A DNA stretch of 64,000 nucleotides, from assembly GCA_945888455.1 (NCBI GenBank), contig CAMCZV010000003.1, positions 90,758 through 154,757 on the forward strand. Direction: 5' to 3'. Numbering within the stretch: the first letter of the stretch is position 1; each line of letters begins with the position of its first letter. The notes beneath the pieces were generated by a model that was not told the DNA's origin, did not search any database, and saw only the letters and a program-made list of their open reading frames with translations. The translations under genes were made by a program, and so were the position numbers. Shown one piece after another: positions 25,796 through 36,065 of the stretch. This DNA comes from Candidatus Finniella inopinata. GTDB lineage: Bacteria; Pseudomonadota; Alphaproteobacteria; Holosporales; Holosporaceae.

Positions 25796-26602
25796 TTATA
25801 ACCCTATGCCACTTTCATTCTCTTGGGACGCTTGTCGCCCCGCATCAATGACGTCGCGCAAGTGCCCATCGGCAAATCCTTTGACCATGGCATCCAATCC
25901 CACCAAATAAGATGGTAAAATTTTTTGCAATTCTCGTAATGCCTCCCTAGAGGGCTCCAATAATCCTTTTGCCTCTTTTTGCAAATAAGGTTCCGTTTGC
26001 AAGTATTTTTGCAATGACAATTCCATCAGGCATAATGAATAAACGTACGTAAAGGCCAGAACAACTTCTGGATCAGAGGCCAATTGGCTGCTTAATAAAA
26101 CATCAGGACACCCCATGGTGGATTTTTTCAACTCTACTGGGTTGGATAATTCTTTTTCAATCTTACCTTTAAATTCAGGATATACCACGGGCTGTTCTGG
26201 GACTTTGGCTTGTTGTGATGACATTTCTGGCAACAGTTCTCCTGGAAAGAGGTCTCCTGGAACATCATTATCCGAATCACTCTGATCGTCCCCTGACTCG
26301 TCATCGGTTGACTCTAAATCTCCTCCATCTTTTGCAGAATCTCTATCCAGTCCTAAGGAAGAAAACATCTCTTTCGTCTCTTTTTCCGAAGGAACCCTAT
26401 CGATTTCAACCTTATTGCTGCTCTTTAAAAAATCTTTCAGATCGGTCTTGCCAGATTCCAGCAACCGATCGGAATCAAAATCCTCTTGTTCCCCCGAAAA
26501 TATAGGTTCTATTTTTCCAACATTCGCCGAAAAATGACAGGGCATGCCCAAAAAAAGCACACAAACAAAAACTGAAAACCGTATCTTCTGTCTATGATGC
26601 AT
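25796..26602 (-). CDS. Acidic secreted protein of unknown function
   Basis: No family is recognised. I place the start at the ATG at 26602, six bases after a GGAA site; this gives a 268-residue product with a signal peptide (RFSVFVCVLFLGMPCHFSANV). The frame itself opens at 26656. The middle (roughly residues 85-125) is highly acidic Asp/Ser/Glu and probably disordered. The C-terminal half is helical (SSQLASDPEVVLAFTYVYSL and after) with no transmembrane segment. It is exported, probably periplasmic. The gene lies alone between rpsU and trkH, all on the minus strand. Confidence 0.65.
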   Translation of the reverse strand: MHHRQKIRFSVFVCVLFLGMPCHFSANVGKIEPIFSGEQEDFDSDRLLESGKTDLKDFLKSSNKVEIDRVPSEKETKEMFSSLGLDRDSAKDGGDLESTDDESGDDQSDSDNDVPGDLFPGELLPEMSSQQAKVPEQPVVYPEFKGKIEKELSNPVELKKSTMGCPDVLLSSQLASDPEVVLAFTYVYSLCLMELSLQKYLQTEPYLQKEAKGLLEPSREALRELQKILPSYLVGLDAMVKGFADGHLRDVIDAGRQASQENESGIGL

Positions 26603-26699
26603 CAGGTTCCAATGGGCTTTTGGACTTTCATCACACTTTACAGAAAATAAAGCCAAATGACAAGATTAAAAACCCTGGAAATCCAGTATTTTATGCCTT

Positions 26700-28130
26700 T
26701 CATTTCGATCGAAACAGGGCAAGGAATGCACCCACCAAGGTTACACATTCGAATCGACCACTTAACATGGTCAGCATGGACACCCATTTACTGGCTGATG
26801 AAAAATCATTCACATGATCGGCCCACTGTCCCAAGGGCAAACCAGAGTTGGTCAGTGTGCTGGATGCCAACGTAAACGCATCATTCAAATGATGGCCGCA
26901 CAATGTTAATGCCGTTGTTGCCAAAATCCATCCCAACAGATAAAAGAATACGACGGCCATGACGGCATTAACCTGAGTGTTATCTAGGCGTTGTCCATTA
27001 TAAACCGTGGGGTAAAATCCAGATGGATTCAGCATGCGATAAATATGATTTTTGGCCATACGGTACATGATTTGCAATCGAAAAATCTTGATTCCCCCAG
27101 ATGCAGATCCACTGCACCCCCCAATTAATGTCACAATCCAAAATAATCCACCAAAGTTAAAAATGGATTCTGCAGGAAAACCTGTACCCGATACGGCCGA
27201 TATACTCATAAAAACCGAATCAATCAGAGGTCTGCTTTTATGCCAAAATGCCACGCCGATGCATGTAATCACCAACACTTTTAACATACCAACAACCTGA
27301 TCGTCTTTGACCAAAATACGCCACTGTCCACGAAAAAATGGCACGAATAAAATCAATGTTATGCTGCCCATCAGCATGCCGATGGATAAAATACTTTTTG
27401 TGACAACCGATAAATCTAATGCACTGTACTGGGACATGGCAATGCCGCCTGTGGATACACTGGCTATGGCATACGTCGCACTGTCCCACAAGGGCAAGCC
27501 AGCGCAATATTTTAAACTCAACCCCACGCACACGGTCAAAACACCATAAACCAGCAACACATATGTGGCCATCGTGGCCGATCTGGGAGCAATTTTTTCT
27601 GATTGATCCGATGATTCTGCACTCATTAACTGACCACTGCCCATACGCAATACGGGCAGTAAAATAACGGCCGTCATCACAATACCAAATCCACCCAACC
27701 ACTGTAAAAACACCACCCAAAATTTTAAACTGGTTTCCGCATAACTTTTTTCTGAAAACAAACTTAAACCTGTGGTCGTCAACGCCGAAACCGATTCAAA
27801 CAAGGCATCCACCCATGCAGGGTTCATAGGAGAAAAGTAAATGGGCAAAGCCGATAAAACGGAAACAACGACCCACAAGGCCAAGGTCAAAAAGAAACTT
27901 TGCCCCATGGAAAAGGCACTGATGCGCTTGCTGGAAAAGGCCAAAACCGCCACCCCTCCCATGGTCACTGACATGAAGGCACTAAAGACAAAGGCATGAA
28001 CCACGCCCTCTTTTAAAATCCAGGCCCAAAGCCCATGAACCCCCATGCAGATCCCCAAGATCACGGCTAACCACCCCAAAGCCACCCCAATGGGGCCACT
28101 TTTTGGATCAAGAGACAGGCGCATCATCAT
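26700..28130 (-). CDS. trkH: Potassium uptake protein TrkH/KtrB family
   Basis: This is the ion-conducting membrane subunit of a Trk/Ktr potassium importer. The 476-residue chain shows four membrane-pore-membrane repeats with selectivity-type glycines: ALTTTGLSLF, SVSTGGIAMSQ, AVSGTGFPAES and TLTNSGLPLGQ. A GGCSGSASGGIKIFR stretch before the last repeat is typical of TrkH. It needs a cytosolic NAD-binding partner (TrkA/KtrA), which is not in the window. It is divergent from fabH. Confidence 0.95.
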   Translation of the reverse strand: MMMRLSLDPKSGPIGVALGWLAVILGICMGVHGLWAWILKEGVVHAFVFSAFMSVTMGGVAVLAFSSKRISAFSMGQSFFLTLALWVVVSVLSALPIYFSPMNPAWVDALFESVSALTTTGLSLFSEKSYAETSLKFWVVFLQWLGGFGIVMTAVILLPVLRMGSGQLMSAESSDQSEKIAPRSATMATYVLLVYGVLTVCVGLSLKYCAGLPLWDSATYAIASVSTGGIAMSQYSALDLSVVTKSILSIGMLMGSITLILFVPFFRGQWRILVKDDQVVGMLKVLVITCIGVAFWHKSRPLIDSVFMSISAVSGTGFPAESIFNFGGLFWIVTLIGGCSGSASGGIKIFRLQIMYRMAKNHIYRMLNPSGFYPTVYNGQRLDNTQVNAVMAVVFFYLLGWILATTALTLCGHHLNDAFTLASSTLTNSGLPLGQWADHVNDFSSASKWVSMLTMLSGRFECVTLVGAFLALFRSK

Positions 28131-28264
28131 GATTTCAACAAATCAACATCTTTGATTTGGTTATAACCGGATTGTTTTAAAAAGTTCTCTTTTGGTACCA
28201 CATCCCAAAAGGTTTCTCATCATTCTGGATAAGGGCTTCTTGCAGAAAATATCCTATTTGGCTT

Positions 28265-29326
28265 ATGCTAAGAAAATATTTATCCAAAAAAACCACTGAT
28301 GACGACTGGAAAGAATCTATACACCTGGACAGCTCTGTAATGCCTTTATATCCTAATCAACGGTGTATGGTCACAGGTGTAGGAGGATATCTGCCGAAAA
28401 CCATCATTCATAACGATCAACTATATTCTGAATTTCATTTAAATACCGATGACGCATGGATACGCACGCGCACAGGCATTACCCAGCGTCACAGAGTCAG
28501 CGAGGACGAAACCACCAGCGATATGGGCATTGCCGCCGCACGATCTGCACTGAATGATGCCCATATGGATGCCGCTGATCTGGACTTGATTATCGTGGCC
28601 ACATCCACACCAGACCAAGCGTTTCCATCCACAGCCACCATGGTTCTAGATGCTCTGGGTTCAAAACACGCCGTTGCCTTTGATTTGAATGCCGCGTGCA
28701 GTGGCTTTTTGTTTGCACTCATCATGGCAGAATCCTATTTGATGCAATCAAACAAGAATCATGCGCTGGTTATAGGCAGCGAATCCATGACGCGATTGTT
28801 AAATTGGCAAGATCGCTCTACGGCCATTCTATTTGGCGATGGGGCAGGCGCCGTTATTGTGTCACGCACAGCATCCAACGATCGTGGAATCATGGGGCAC
28901 TGTTTGTTTTCAGATGGTAAAAATGGAAAAGCCTTGCACGACCTCCACGTTACACCGCCGTCTGATGATCGCCCCATGGGAGTGATCGTCATGGATGGTC
29001 AGGCCGTTTTTCGCGAAGCCGTATCCCAATTGATTTCATCAACCAAAGCGTTATTGGAGGAAAAAAACATTGATCTGGCCGATGTGGATTGGATCATTCC
29101 TCACCAAGCCAATAAACGGATTTTAGACCGCATGTGCATAGACATGAATATTGATCATGGCAAAATGCTGTATACAGGCGACATGCATGCCAATACGTCT
29201 GCGGCTTCTATTCCCCTAACCTGGTGGAAAGCGCGCCAAAACAAAACCATAAAACCAGGCCAATTGCTTTTGTTACAGGCCTTTGGGGCGGGATTTACCT
29301 GGGGATGCTGTCTTGTCAGATCATAA
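28265..29326 (+). CDS. fabH: 3-oxoacyl-[ACP] synthase III
   Basis: FabH condenses acetyl-CoA with malonyl-ACP to start fatty-acid synthesis. The catalytic triad is intact: Cys in NAACSGFLFAL, His in WIIPHQANKRI, and Asn in HANTSAASIPL. The N-terminal GVGGYLPKTI and the GITQRH segment are also canonical. At 353 residues it has an extra ~30-residue N-terminal stretch; the family core begins near MVTGVGGYLP. Its last 44 bases overlap the frame of the next gene, so the two are probably coupled. Confidence 0.95.
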   Translation: MLRKYLSKKTTDDDWKESIHLDSSVMPLYPNQRCMVTGVGGYLPKTIIHNDQLYSEFHLNTDDAWIRTRTGITQRHRVSEDETTSDMGIAAARSALNDAHMDAADLDLIIVATSTPDQAFPSTATMVLDALGSKHAVAFDLNAACSGFLFALIMAESYLMQSNKNHALVIGSESMTRLLNWQDRSTAILFGDGAGAVIVSRTASNDRGIMGHCLFSDGKNGKALHDLHVTPPSDDRPMGVIVMDGQAVFREAVSQLISSTKALLEEKNIDLADVDWIIPHQANKRILDRMCIDMNIDHGKMLYTGDMHANTSAASIPLTWWKARQNKTIKPGQLLLLQAFGAGFTWGCCLVRS

Positions 29327-29996
29327 CCCTGGACCAATCGCTATTCATGCACAAACAAAAGAGCCCCTGATTTCCAGCGGCCTAGAATCTGCTTTGTCAC
29401 AGCCGTCTGGTGTCCATCAGACCCCTTCTCTGCCCCCATATTCGCCCTATTACAGCCTGGTATTTTACAGCATCATCTTTTTAGAAAGTTGCATTTTTCC
29501 TATTCCACCCGACCCCTTTTTCATGGTGCAAGCCTTAAAAAACCCTAAAAAAGTATGGATTTTGGCCGCTGTGTGCACCATTCTTTCCACGCTGGGTGGA
29601 TGCATGACCTATGGCATTGGGTTTTGGTTTTACGATCATTGGGGATCGGTTATGGTGCCATTATTTGGTGGCGAACATGTTTTTTCCAATGTTCAAGGGT
29701 TTATGCAGCGCTGGGGCGCATGGGCCATTATTGCCAAGGGGTTTTCCCCAGTGCCTTACAAGGTCATGGCGCTGATTTCTGGCGTGACTCAATTTTCCTT
29801 TTTGACCTTTTTTGCCACATCTTTGCTGGCCAGAGGCATTCGGTTCAGTTTTTTGGCATTCATCATTGCGCGGTATCAAGAACAGGCCCAAAAAATCCTG
29901 AATCGGTATCAGCATTGGATGAAACGTGGGTTCTTTATCCTTCTGATTGCAGGATTTGTTTTAGCTTTTTTAACAAAATTAATAAAAACGCATTGA
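29283..29996 (+). CDS. YqaA-family (SNARE-associated/DedA superfamily) membrane protein
   Basis: This inner-membrane protein of the VTT/DedA superfamily (237 residues) has about four to five membrane segments. Family marks are FLESCIFPIPPDPFFM, the GGCMTYGIGFW stretch, and FSPVPYKVMALISG; members have been linked to lipid scrambling or undecaprenyl-phosphate recycling, but the substrate for this subgroup is not known. The frame opens inside fabH; the conserved part starts near residue 57, so an internal start is possible. It ends with a C-terminal hydrophobic anchor. Confidence 0.8.
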   Translation: MGRDLPGDAVLSDHNPGPIAIHAQTKEPLISSGLESALSQPSGVHQTPSLPPYSPYYSLVFYSIIFLESCIFPIPPDPFFMVQALKNPKKVWILAAVCTILSTLGGCMTYGIGFWFYDHWGSVMVPLFGGEHVFSNVQGFMQRWGAWAIIAKGFSPVPYKVMALISGVTQFSFLTFFATSLLARGIRFSFLAFIIARYQEQAQKILNRYQHWMKRGFFILLIAGFVLAFLTKLIKTH

Positions 29997-30040
29997 TTTT
30001 TTTAAAAATAATCAATATTTTTGATTGATTGATAAAAATG

Positions 30041-30972
30041 ATGTTAAATATGCGATCTGCCCTAAAAACAGCCCTCTTGTATACCCTATTTTATGCAGTC
30101 GTGTTCTGTGGTGGTACACTGTATAGCCTCCAACCGTATAGCCTCCTCTCCTCCAACTGCCAGTTCTCAAAAATGACGGTATACAAAATATACTGAACAA
30201 AATACTGATCGATGATGAACCATTGCCTGCTAAGTGTGTGGCTTCATTCAAGAAAAACTTTGATGCATCGCGTGAAAAATCACTCACCGCGGTGAAGAAA
30301 ATGATTTCTATAAATCAACATTCTGAAGTCTTAATTTTATATGAAAAACCCAATAGAGCCTGGATAGAATTTCTCGATAAAGATTCTAAAAATATAGGAT
30401 TAGCACATAAAATATGTACAAACTCAATCAAAGAGCGCACAAATTTTATATACCTGGACAACACATTGGATGATCCATCCGATCACATTCCTGGGCTGTG
30501 TGATTTTTTAAAGAAAAGAGACTCCGCTTGCAAACTATACGAAAAATATAGTATTCAATACAGCAAATGGGGAAACAACATGATTGATGTCATGCAATGG
30601 GAAATCTACGATCACATGACAAAACTTTCAGAAAATCTTAATTATCCAGGAAAGGAGGTATTCAAACAAGCGATGATGAAAGCTCTAGATTTCCTTGACT
30701 ACAGTACGATCGAAGTTTCGAACTTGTACAAACATTTCGGAACAGAAATTAATTGCATGATTGCCACACTCAGCGCCATGAGCTGCGATCCTTCGGATCA
30801 TGAAAAGCAAAAAAACCTTGCTCGGTTTATCAAAGACAAATCCCTAATACTTGATTACTTTTTAGACTGCGAAAATAACGGAAACACCCCAGTAAACCTC
30901 AACATGCGTGAAATAGACGAAAAAAGGAAGACGGCTCTAGAATGCTTTAACTCCATCAGAACCACCGAGTAA
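30041..30972 (+). pseudogene. Secreted hypothetical protein, apparently frameshifted after its signal peptide
   Basis: An ATG at 30041 opens a signal peptide (SALKTALLYTLFYAVVF, then CGG) whose frame ends at a TGA near 30195. The long open frame (from TTG 30223, 249 residues, to 30972) is in another phase and is open from 30142, just where the signal-peptide frame would need to continue. A single shift in the CT-rich stretch near 30140-30155, beside a duplicated gtatagcctcc, would join them into a ~310-residue secreted protein. The body is helical and polar (KNFDASREKS; ALDFLDYSTIEV) and no family is recognised. It may instead be intact as a cytoplasmic protein. Confidence 0.5.
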
Positions 30973-31143
30973 ATCAATCCATCGCCTTCAAGAAAACCAG
31001 GCAGGGGTTTATAAACCTTATAAGCAAGTTCATATATAAAACCCAATCCTGTTTGGATCCACACTAATTTTGCCGAGGCACGCACCTGATCCAGAACATA
31101 AAACACGGGACCAGCATCACAACCGCGGCAAGTGATGGCCCCC

Positions 31144-32160
31144 CTACCCTCTGCCGATTACACTGCGAATCGCTTCTATAACCTGTTGCACACAAGGCAC
31201 AGACATACGTTCATGATTGGCCGCATAAGACATGGGCACATCCAATCCTGTGACACGAACAGGTGGGGCATCCAAATCATCAAAACGATGATCCGTAACG
31301 TGTGCAATAATTTCTGATCCAATGCCACAAACAGGCCATCCTTCCTCTAATGTCACCAACCGATGGGTTTTATGCACTGATTTTAAAATGGTTTCTTGGT
31401 CCCAAGGACGCAATATACACAAATCCACCACTTCGACATCGATGCCCTCTGCCTCTAGGGCTTCTGCTGCTTGTAACGCAACCTCGACCATCAGTGAAAA
31501 AGCCACCACCGTCACATCACGTCCCTTTCGCTGAATAATGGCTTTGTCCAAGGACATGGGCTGATCGGTTTCATAAACCGGAAAAGATTTTCCATACAGC
31601 ATTTCATTTTCCAGAAAAATCACTGGGTTTGGATCGGCAATGGCGGCCTTTAACAACCCCTTGGCACTGTGCGCATCATAGGGCGCCACCACACGCAATC
31701 CAGGACAATGGGCATACCAACTGGCATAACATTGGGAATGTTGGGCCGCCACACGAGCCGCTGCGCCATTGGGACCACGAAACACGATGGGGCACGTAAT
31801 GGTTCCACCCGACATATACAGGGTTTTTGCAGCAGAATTAATGATGTGATCGATGGCCTGCATGGCAAAATTAAAACTCATAAATTCCACAATGGGATAC
31901 AGTCCATGAAAGGCTGCTCCCACACCAATGCCCGCAAAACCATATTCAGAAATGGGCGTATCAATCACGCGCTTTGGACCAAATTCTTCCAACATGCCTT
32001 GGCTGATTTTATAAGCCCCCTGGTATTGCGCCACCTCTTCACCCATTAAAAAAACCCGATGATCGGCCCGCATGGATTCAGCCATGGCCTCGTACAATGC
32101 TTTGCGTACCGTTAACGTGGTGGTGGCTTGTAAAACAGTCATCGTAAAATATCCTCCCAC
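31144..32160 (-). CDS. pdhB: Pyruvate dehydrogenase E1 component, beta subunit
   Basis: This is the beta half of the heterotetrameric E1 that decarboxylates pyruvate with thiamine diphosphate for acetyl-CoA formation. The sequence shows [50 protein letters not shown] and the C-terminal transketolase domain ([21 protein letters not shown]). It is 338 residues and lacks the N-terminal lipoyl domain that many alphaproteobacterial PdhB proteins carry. It overlaps the end of pdhA by 22 bases. E2 and E3 are not in the window. Confidence 0.96.
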   Translation of the reverse strand: MGGYFTMTVLQATTTLTVRKALYEAMAESMRADHRVFLMGEEVAQYQGAYKISQGMLEEFGPKRVIDTPISEYGFAGIGVGAAFHGLYPIVEFMSFNFAMQAIDHIINSAAKTLYMSGGTITCPIVFRGPNGAAARVAAQHSQCYASWYAHCPGLRVVAPYDAHSAKGLLKAAIADPNPVIFLENEMLYGKSFPVYETDQPMSLDKAIIQRKGRDVTVVAFSLMVEVALQAAEALEAEGIDVEVVDLCILRPWDQETILKSVHKTHRLVTLEEGWPVCGIGSEIIAHVTDHRFDDLDAPPVRVTGLDVPMSYAANHERMSVPCVQQVIEAIRSVIGRG

Positions 32161-33164
32161 AGGCTGGTTGTACTGGGCTCTGGTGCGGCATCAGCCATGG
32201 CAAAGGCGTGCTCTACTTTTTCTTTGGCCTGATGGTCAAATTGGTCTAAATCGTCATCGCTTTCACCCCGTTCTTTTAAATAATTGGATAAAACCAACAA
32301 TGGATCACGATTAGATCGCGCCTCATCCAATTCTTTTCGGGTGCGGTATTTTCCCGGATCGGACATAGAGTGCCCCTTGAAACGATAGGTATCAATTTCT
32401 AAAAGCATGGGGCGACTGGTGGTGCGAATGGTCTCTAGCATGGTTGTAAACACGTCATACAATTGCAAAACATCATCACCCTTGACCAAAGAGCCTGGGA
32501 TACCAAAAGGCATTCCCCGTTGATGCAACGGTCCGCCACTGCACGCGCGGGAAACGGCCGTTCCCATGCTGTACCCATTGTTTTCAATGATGTACAAAAC
32601 CGGTAAATTCCATAAAGACGCCATGTTCATGGATTCAAAAAACTGCCCCTGGTTGGTGGCACCATCGCCTAAAAAGGTCATGCATACGCCGCCATCATTA
32701 TTGTACTGGTGGGCAAAGGCCAATCCCGTCCCCAGCGCCGTTTGTGCGCCAACAATACCATGACCCCCATAAAACAAACGCTCTATGTGAAACAGGTGCA
32801 TAGACCCGCCTTTTCCCTTGGAACTGCCCCCCTCTTTACCCATTAATTCCGCCATGACTTGAAAGGGCGTTAAACCACGCGCCAACGCTTGTCCATGAGA
32901 TCGATACGCCGTAATCATGGTGTCTTTTGGTCCCATGGCCTGCGATGCCGCCACGGATATGGCTTCTTGACCGATACACAAGTGACAAAAACCAGCGATT
33001 TTTCCAGCCGTATAAATTTCACCACATTTTTCTTCGAATCGACGAATAATCCACATCTCTGCCAGCATATTCTTCATATCCTGGATGCTGAGATTGGGTG
33101 CATGTTGATGCAGCGGCATTCCAGATTCAGGCAACGATTCTGACAACAATTCTTTCAAGGTCAT
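32139..33164 (-). CDS. pdhA: Pyruvate dehydrogenase E1 component, alpha subunit
   Basis: This is the thiamine-diphosphate-binding half of E1. The GDG...NN cofactor motif is present as [19 protein letters not shown]...ENN, preceded by [14 protein letters not shown] and GSMHLF; the phosphorylation-loop-like segment [16 protein letters not shown] follows. The length of 341 is typical. It is the first gene of the pdhA-pdhB pair; the overlap with pdhB implies translational coupling. The upstream neighbour mutL is on the same strand. Confidence 0.97.
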   Translation of the reverse strand: MTLKELLSESLPESGMPLHQHAPNLSIQDMKNMLAEMWIIRRFEEKCGEIYTAGKIAGFCHLCIGQEAISVAASQAMGPKDTMITAYRSHGQALARGLTPFQVMAELMGKEGGSSKGKGGSMHLFHIERLFYGGHGIVGAQTALGTGLAFAHQYNNDGGVCMTFLGDGATNQGQFFESMNMASLWNLPVLYIIENNGYSMGTAVSRACSGGPLHQRGMPFGIPGSLVKGDDVLQLYDVFTTMLETIRTTSRPMLLEIDTYRFKGHSMSDPGKYRTRKELDEARSNRDPLLVLSNYLKERGESDDDLDQFDHQAKEKVEHAFAMADAAPEPSTTSLWEDILR

Positions 33165-33254
33165 ACACCATTTTATTCAATATCAATACAGAAACCACCA
33201 TACCACAGTCTTAATGATTTCTAAACCTCTTAAAAATCGGCCCAATGGGGGGAT

Positions 33255-35147
33255 TTACCGATCAAACAAACGGCTTAAATCTTGAGCCCTGAAAATACGA
33301 TACACACAGCGTCCATGGTTGCATTGTGCCCCGTGGGGGGTGCGTTCCAAACGACGCAATAAAATATTCATGGATTCTATGGTCATGGATTGGCCTAATT
33401 TTATGCTCTGACGACAGGCCCAATTGGCCATCATATCGTTTCGCCAACGTAAAACCACCTCTTGAGCCGAATCATCTTGATGCACCTGCGCCACCAATTG
33501 GCGAACCAAGGCTTCTGGCTGATAGGCCTGAAAAATCATGGGCACCGTTTTTAATCGACAGTATCCTGGTATGACATCGTACTGAAACCCCAAGCATGCC
33601 ATTTTTTCCTGAATATCCTGCATGTGATCTTGCTCTGTGGGCGTTAATGACCACTGGGGTGGCAATAAAAATGGGGCAACATGACCCACATCATTGGCCC
33701 ATTCTACCTTCATGGATTCAAAGACAATGCGCTCGTGGGCGGCATGAGGATCCACCAAAACCAACCCCCCATCCACACGTGCGACGATATAGCTGTCTTG
33801 AATTTGCATGATGGCTTGACCCAAATCCACAAAAATGGGTTCGTCATTTTGTCCCCTTGGGGGATACATCACCATCCCATCTGGCGCAGGAACGGGTGGG
33901 GAAACGGGTGTATGGTTACCCATCATGGTCCAAGGATTCTGCACCATTTTTGGAATAAAATAAGAATCTTCTCTGGCGATTGCCGGGTTGTACACTGGGG
34001 ATCCAACACGCCCAACGTGCGGTACAAAACCAGAAGCAATGGGTGAAAAGGGTTGGTTCTGTTCCGTTACAACAGCATTACAAATGGGTTCGTGCTCAGA
34101 GCCCTGTTTTGGCTCAACCCCATCACCCCAGGTTGATGCACGCAAACCATTTTTCCAAATTTCTTGCTTTAACACACCCGTTACAAATCCACGAACAAAG
34201 CGTGTATCCAAAAATCGAACCTCTGTTTTGGCCGGATGAACATTCACATCCACATCCGATAAGGGTAAGGTTAAAAACAAGGCGCCCACAGGATGTCGCC
34301 CCTTTGGCATGGTGTCCCCAAAGGCGATACGCAGTGCAGACCCCAGAAATTTGTCTTTGACCGTACGTGCATTGACGCAATAAAATTGCCGATCAGCCGT
34401 GGCGCGATGATGGGTTGGCAAGCCAATCCATCCGTGCAAACCATAAGAATCCCGTTGCGCATTGACATAAAAAGAATTTTGCAGAAAAGAAGATCCAAAA
34501 ATATCATGCAGTCGTTTTTCCATACCCACGCCATATTCGATACTGCGGGAATCGCTGTGAACCGAAAACGCCACATCCGGATGAGAGATGATCATTTTAT
34601 GCACCACATCCCACAAGTACTGCTTTTCCACCGATTCAGATCGTAAAAATTTCAAACGTGCCGGTGTGGCAAAAAACAAATCGTGAACGTGAACCGATGT
34701 GCCACAAGGGCGATTGGATGGCAAAAATTCCATTTCTTCCCCACCATGGACCGATAACGACCAAGCATGGTCTTGGCCCTGGCACCGACTGGTCAAGCAA
34801 ACCCTAGCCACCGCTGCCACCGCTGCTAAGGCTTCTCCTCGAAACCCAAAAGTGGAAATGGCCGATAAATCCTCTTGAATGCGTAATTTTGATGTGGCAT
34901 GTCGGACCAATGCCAAACGCATGTCATGTTCAGCAATACCTGCCCCGTCGTCTTCGACCTCTAGCATGCTCTGCCCACCGTGGCGCCACCGTATGGTGAT
35001 GTGTTTTGATCCTGCATCCAAAGCATTTTCGATTAACTCTTTTAATACGGATGCGGGACGTTCCACCACTTCGCCTGCGGAAATCTGATTAATCAGATTG
35101 GGATCTAATAGACGTATCATGACCTTATCGCGCCAAACAGAGTACAC
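33255..35147 (-). CDS. mutL: DNA mismatch repair protein MutL
   Basis: MutL links mismatch recognition by MutS to strand incision. The GHKL ATPase motifs are clear: IAAGEVVERP-like ISAGEVVERPASVLKELIENALDAG, DDGAGI, and TFGFRGEALA. The C-terminal domain holds DPHAAHERIVFE, close to the DQHAxxExxxxE endonuclease signature (Q is P), so this MutL is probably a latent nuclease, as expected where MutH is absent. The 630-residue frame likely begins at the internal ATG giving MIRLLDP (35120). mutS is not in the window. Confidence 0.96.
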   Translation of the reverse strand: MYSVWRDKVMIRLLDPNLINQISAGEVVERPASVLKELIENALDAGSKHITIRWRHGGQSMLEVEDDGAGIAEHDMRLALVRHATSKLRIQEDLSAISTFGFRGEALAAVAAVARVCLTSRCQGQDHAWSLSVHGGEEMEFLPSNRPCGTSVHVHDLFFATPARLKFLRSESVEKQYLWDVVHKMIISHPDVAFSVHSDSRSIEYGVGMEKRLHDIFGSSFLQNSFYVNAQRDSYGLHGWIGLPTHHRATADRQFYCVNARTVKDKFLGSALRIAFGDTMPKGRHPVGALFLTLPLSDVDVNVHPAKTEVRFLDTRFVRGFVTGVLKQEIWKNGLRASTWGDGVEPKQGSEHEPICNAVVTEQNQPFSPIASGFVPHVGRVGSPVYNPAIAREDSYFIPKMVQNPWTMMGNHTPVSPPVPAPDGMVMYPPRGQNDEPIFVDLGQAIMQIQDSYIVARVDGGLVLVDPHAAHERIVFESMKVEWANDVGHVAPFLLPPQWSLTPTEQDHMQDIQEKMACLGFQYDVIPGYCRLKTVPMIFQAYQPEALVRQLVAQVHQDDSAQEVVLRWRNDMMANWACRQSIKLGQSMTIESMNILLRRLERTPHGAQCNHGRCVYRIFRAQDLSRLFDR

Positions 35148-35303
35148 ACCTGGGCATGGGGTTTTACTGCTGTACCGTTTGGGTGTATTTTATCATAAAA
35201 AAATGTAAAATTTTATCCTTTTTAACAAAAACTTAGGCCATACCGGTGTTGCCCCTTGCACCATTCAGAAGCAACCCTTGGCCATACCGGGAAATATTCC
35301 GAT

Positions 35304-35726
35304 TTAGACAAAACTGTACGGATGATTCAAGGCACGCTGCTGAGCACGATAAATTTGCTCTATTAATAAAACACGCGCCATCAGGTGCGGCCAAGTCATG
35401 GGTGAAAAGGATAAAACAAAGGGGCACGCTGCACGAATAGAAGGCGGCAGACCATCACTGGGACCAATGATAAAACATGGCACCAATGGGCCCTGTATCC
35501 ACTGTGTGATGTGGTGACAAAATTCAGCACTGTTCCAGGATTGCCCACGCTCGTCCAATGCGATCCACAGCTCATTTTTGGGCAACAGGGTTTGAAATTG
35601 CTTATCACTGAGTTCTGTCAATTGAACAGACCAATGGCGAATACGTTTGTGATAATCGTCATAAGCGTCTTGAAAAACACTGTTTTTAAGGCGTCCGCCG
35701 GCATAAATTCGTATGGTTTTGGCCAT
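35304..35726 (-). CDS. rlmH: 23S rRNA (pseudouridine-1915-N3) methyltransferase, altered C-terminal tail
   Basis: RlmH is a dimeric SPOUT enzyme that methylates a pseudouridine in 23S rRNA helix 69. The chain matches through FIIGPSDGLPP (family usually IGGxxGL) and LSFSPMTWPHLMARVLLIEQIYRAQQ. The conserved tail PYHRE/PYHH is replaced by PYSFV, removing the His and Arg known to be important in the tail. The length is 140 versus the usual ~155. The enzyme may be impaired or use other residues. It follows 154 bases upstream of mutL's start on the same strand. Confidence 0.88.
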   Translation of the reverse strand: MAKTIRIYAGGRLKNSVFQDAYDDYHKRIRHWSVQLTELSDKQFQTLLPKNELWIALDERGQSWNSAEFCHHITQWIQGPLVPCFIIGPSDGLPPSIRAACPFVLSFSPMTWPHLMARVLLIEQIYRAQQRALNHPYSFV

Positions 35727-36065
35727 GATGATTATGGAACAGAAATGGGTATTCAGAATACCTGATTTTAAGTTTTATTTTAATCCTATTTTAAGGACTT
35801 TTCAGGCAACCCAACACCGGTGACAGGTGTCTTTGGGTTAAACCAGAATGGGCGTTGTCAAAACAACAGCGCAACCATTGCCCAAACTTTTTTTCAATCC
35901 ATTTTCCCAATCGCTTATGCCCTGAACTATTTTTTCAACCCATTTTCCCAGAAAACAAACGTTTTGGGATTTTCCATACTGATAGAGGGCCAATGGTTTA
36001 ATGCATACACTGTGGGATTAAAAAGAGGGCAACAGCCCTCTGTCTAATGACCATACCATGGCATA
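35727..36065. other. Intergenic region with terminator; no gene seen
   Basis: This 339-base gap holds two copies of an imperfect ~20-base segment (ttcaatccattttccca near 35893 and ttcaacccattttccca near 35946) and the terminator at 36024-36041. A 75-codon plus-strand frame has no coding character. Confidence 0.5.
36024..36041 (-). terminator. Rho-independent terminator of the Ala/Glu-rich gene
   Basis: On the minus strand AGAGGGC pairs with GCCCTCT around a TGTT loop and is followed by TTTTAAT. It lies 25 bases past the stop of the gene ending at 36066. Confidence 0.7.

Noticed and set aside
35820..36047. 75-codon plus-strand frame
   Set aside because: It overlaps the terminator of the opposite gene and short direct repeats; composition is not coding-like.
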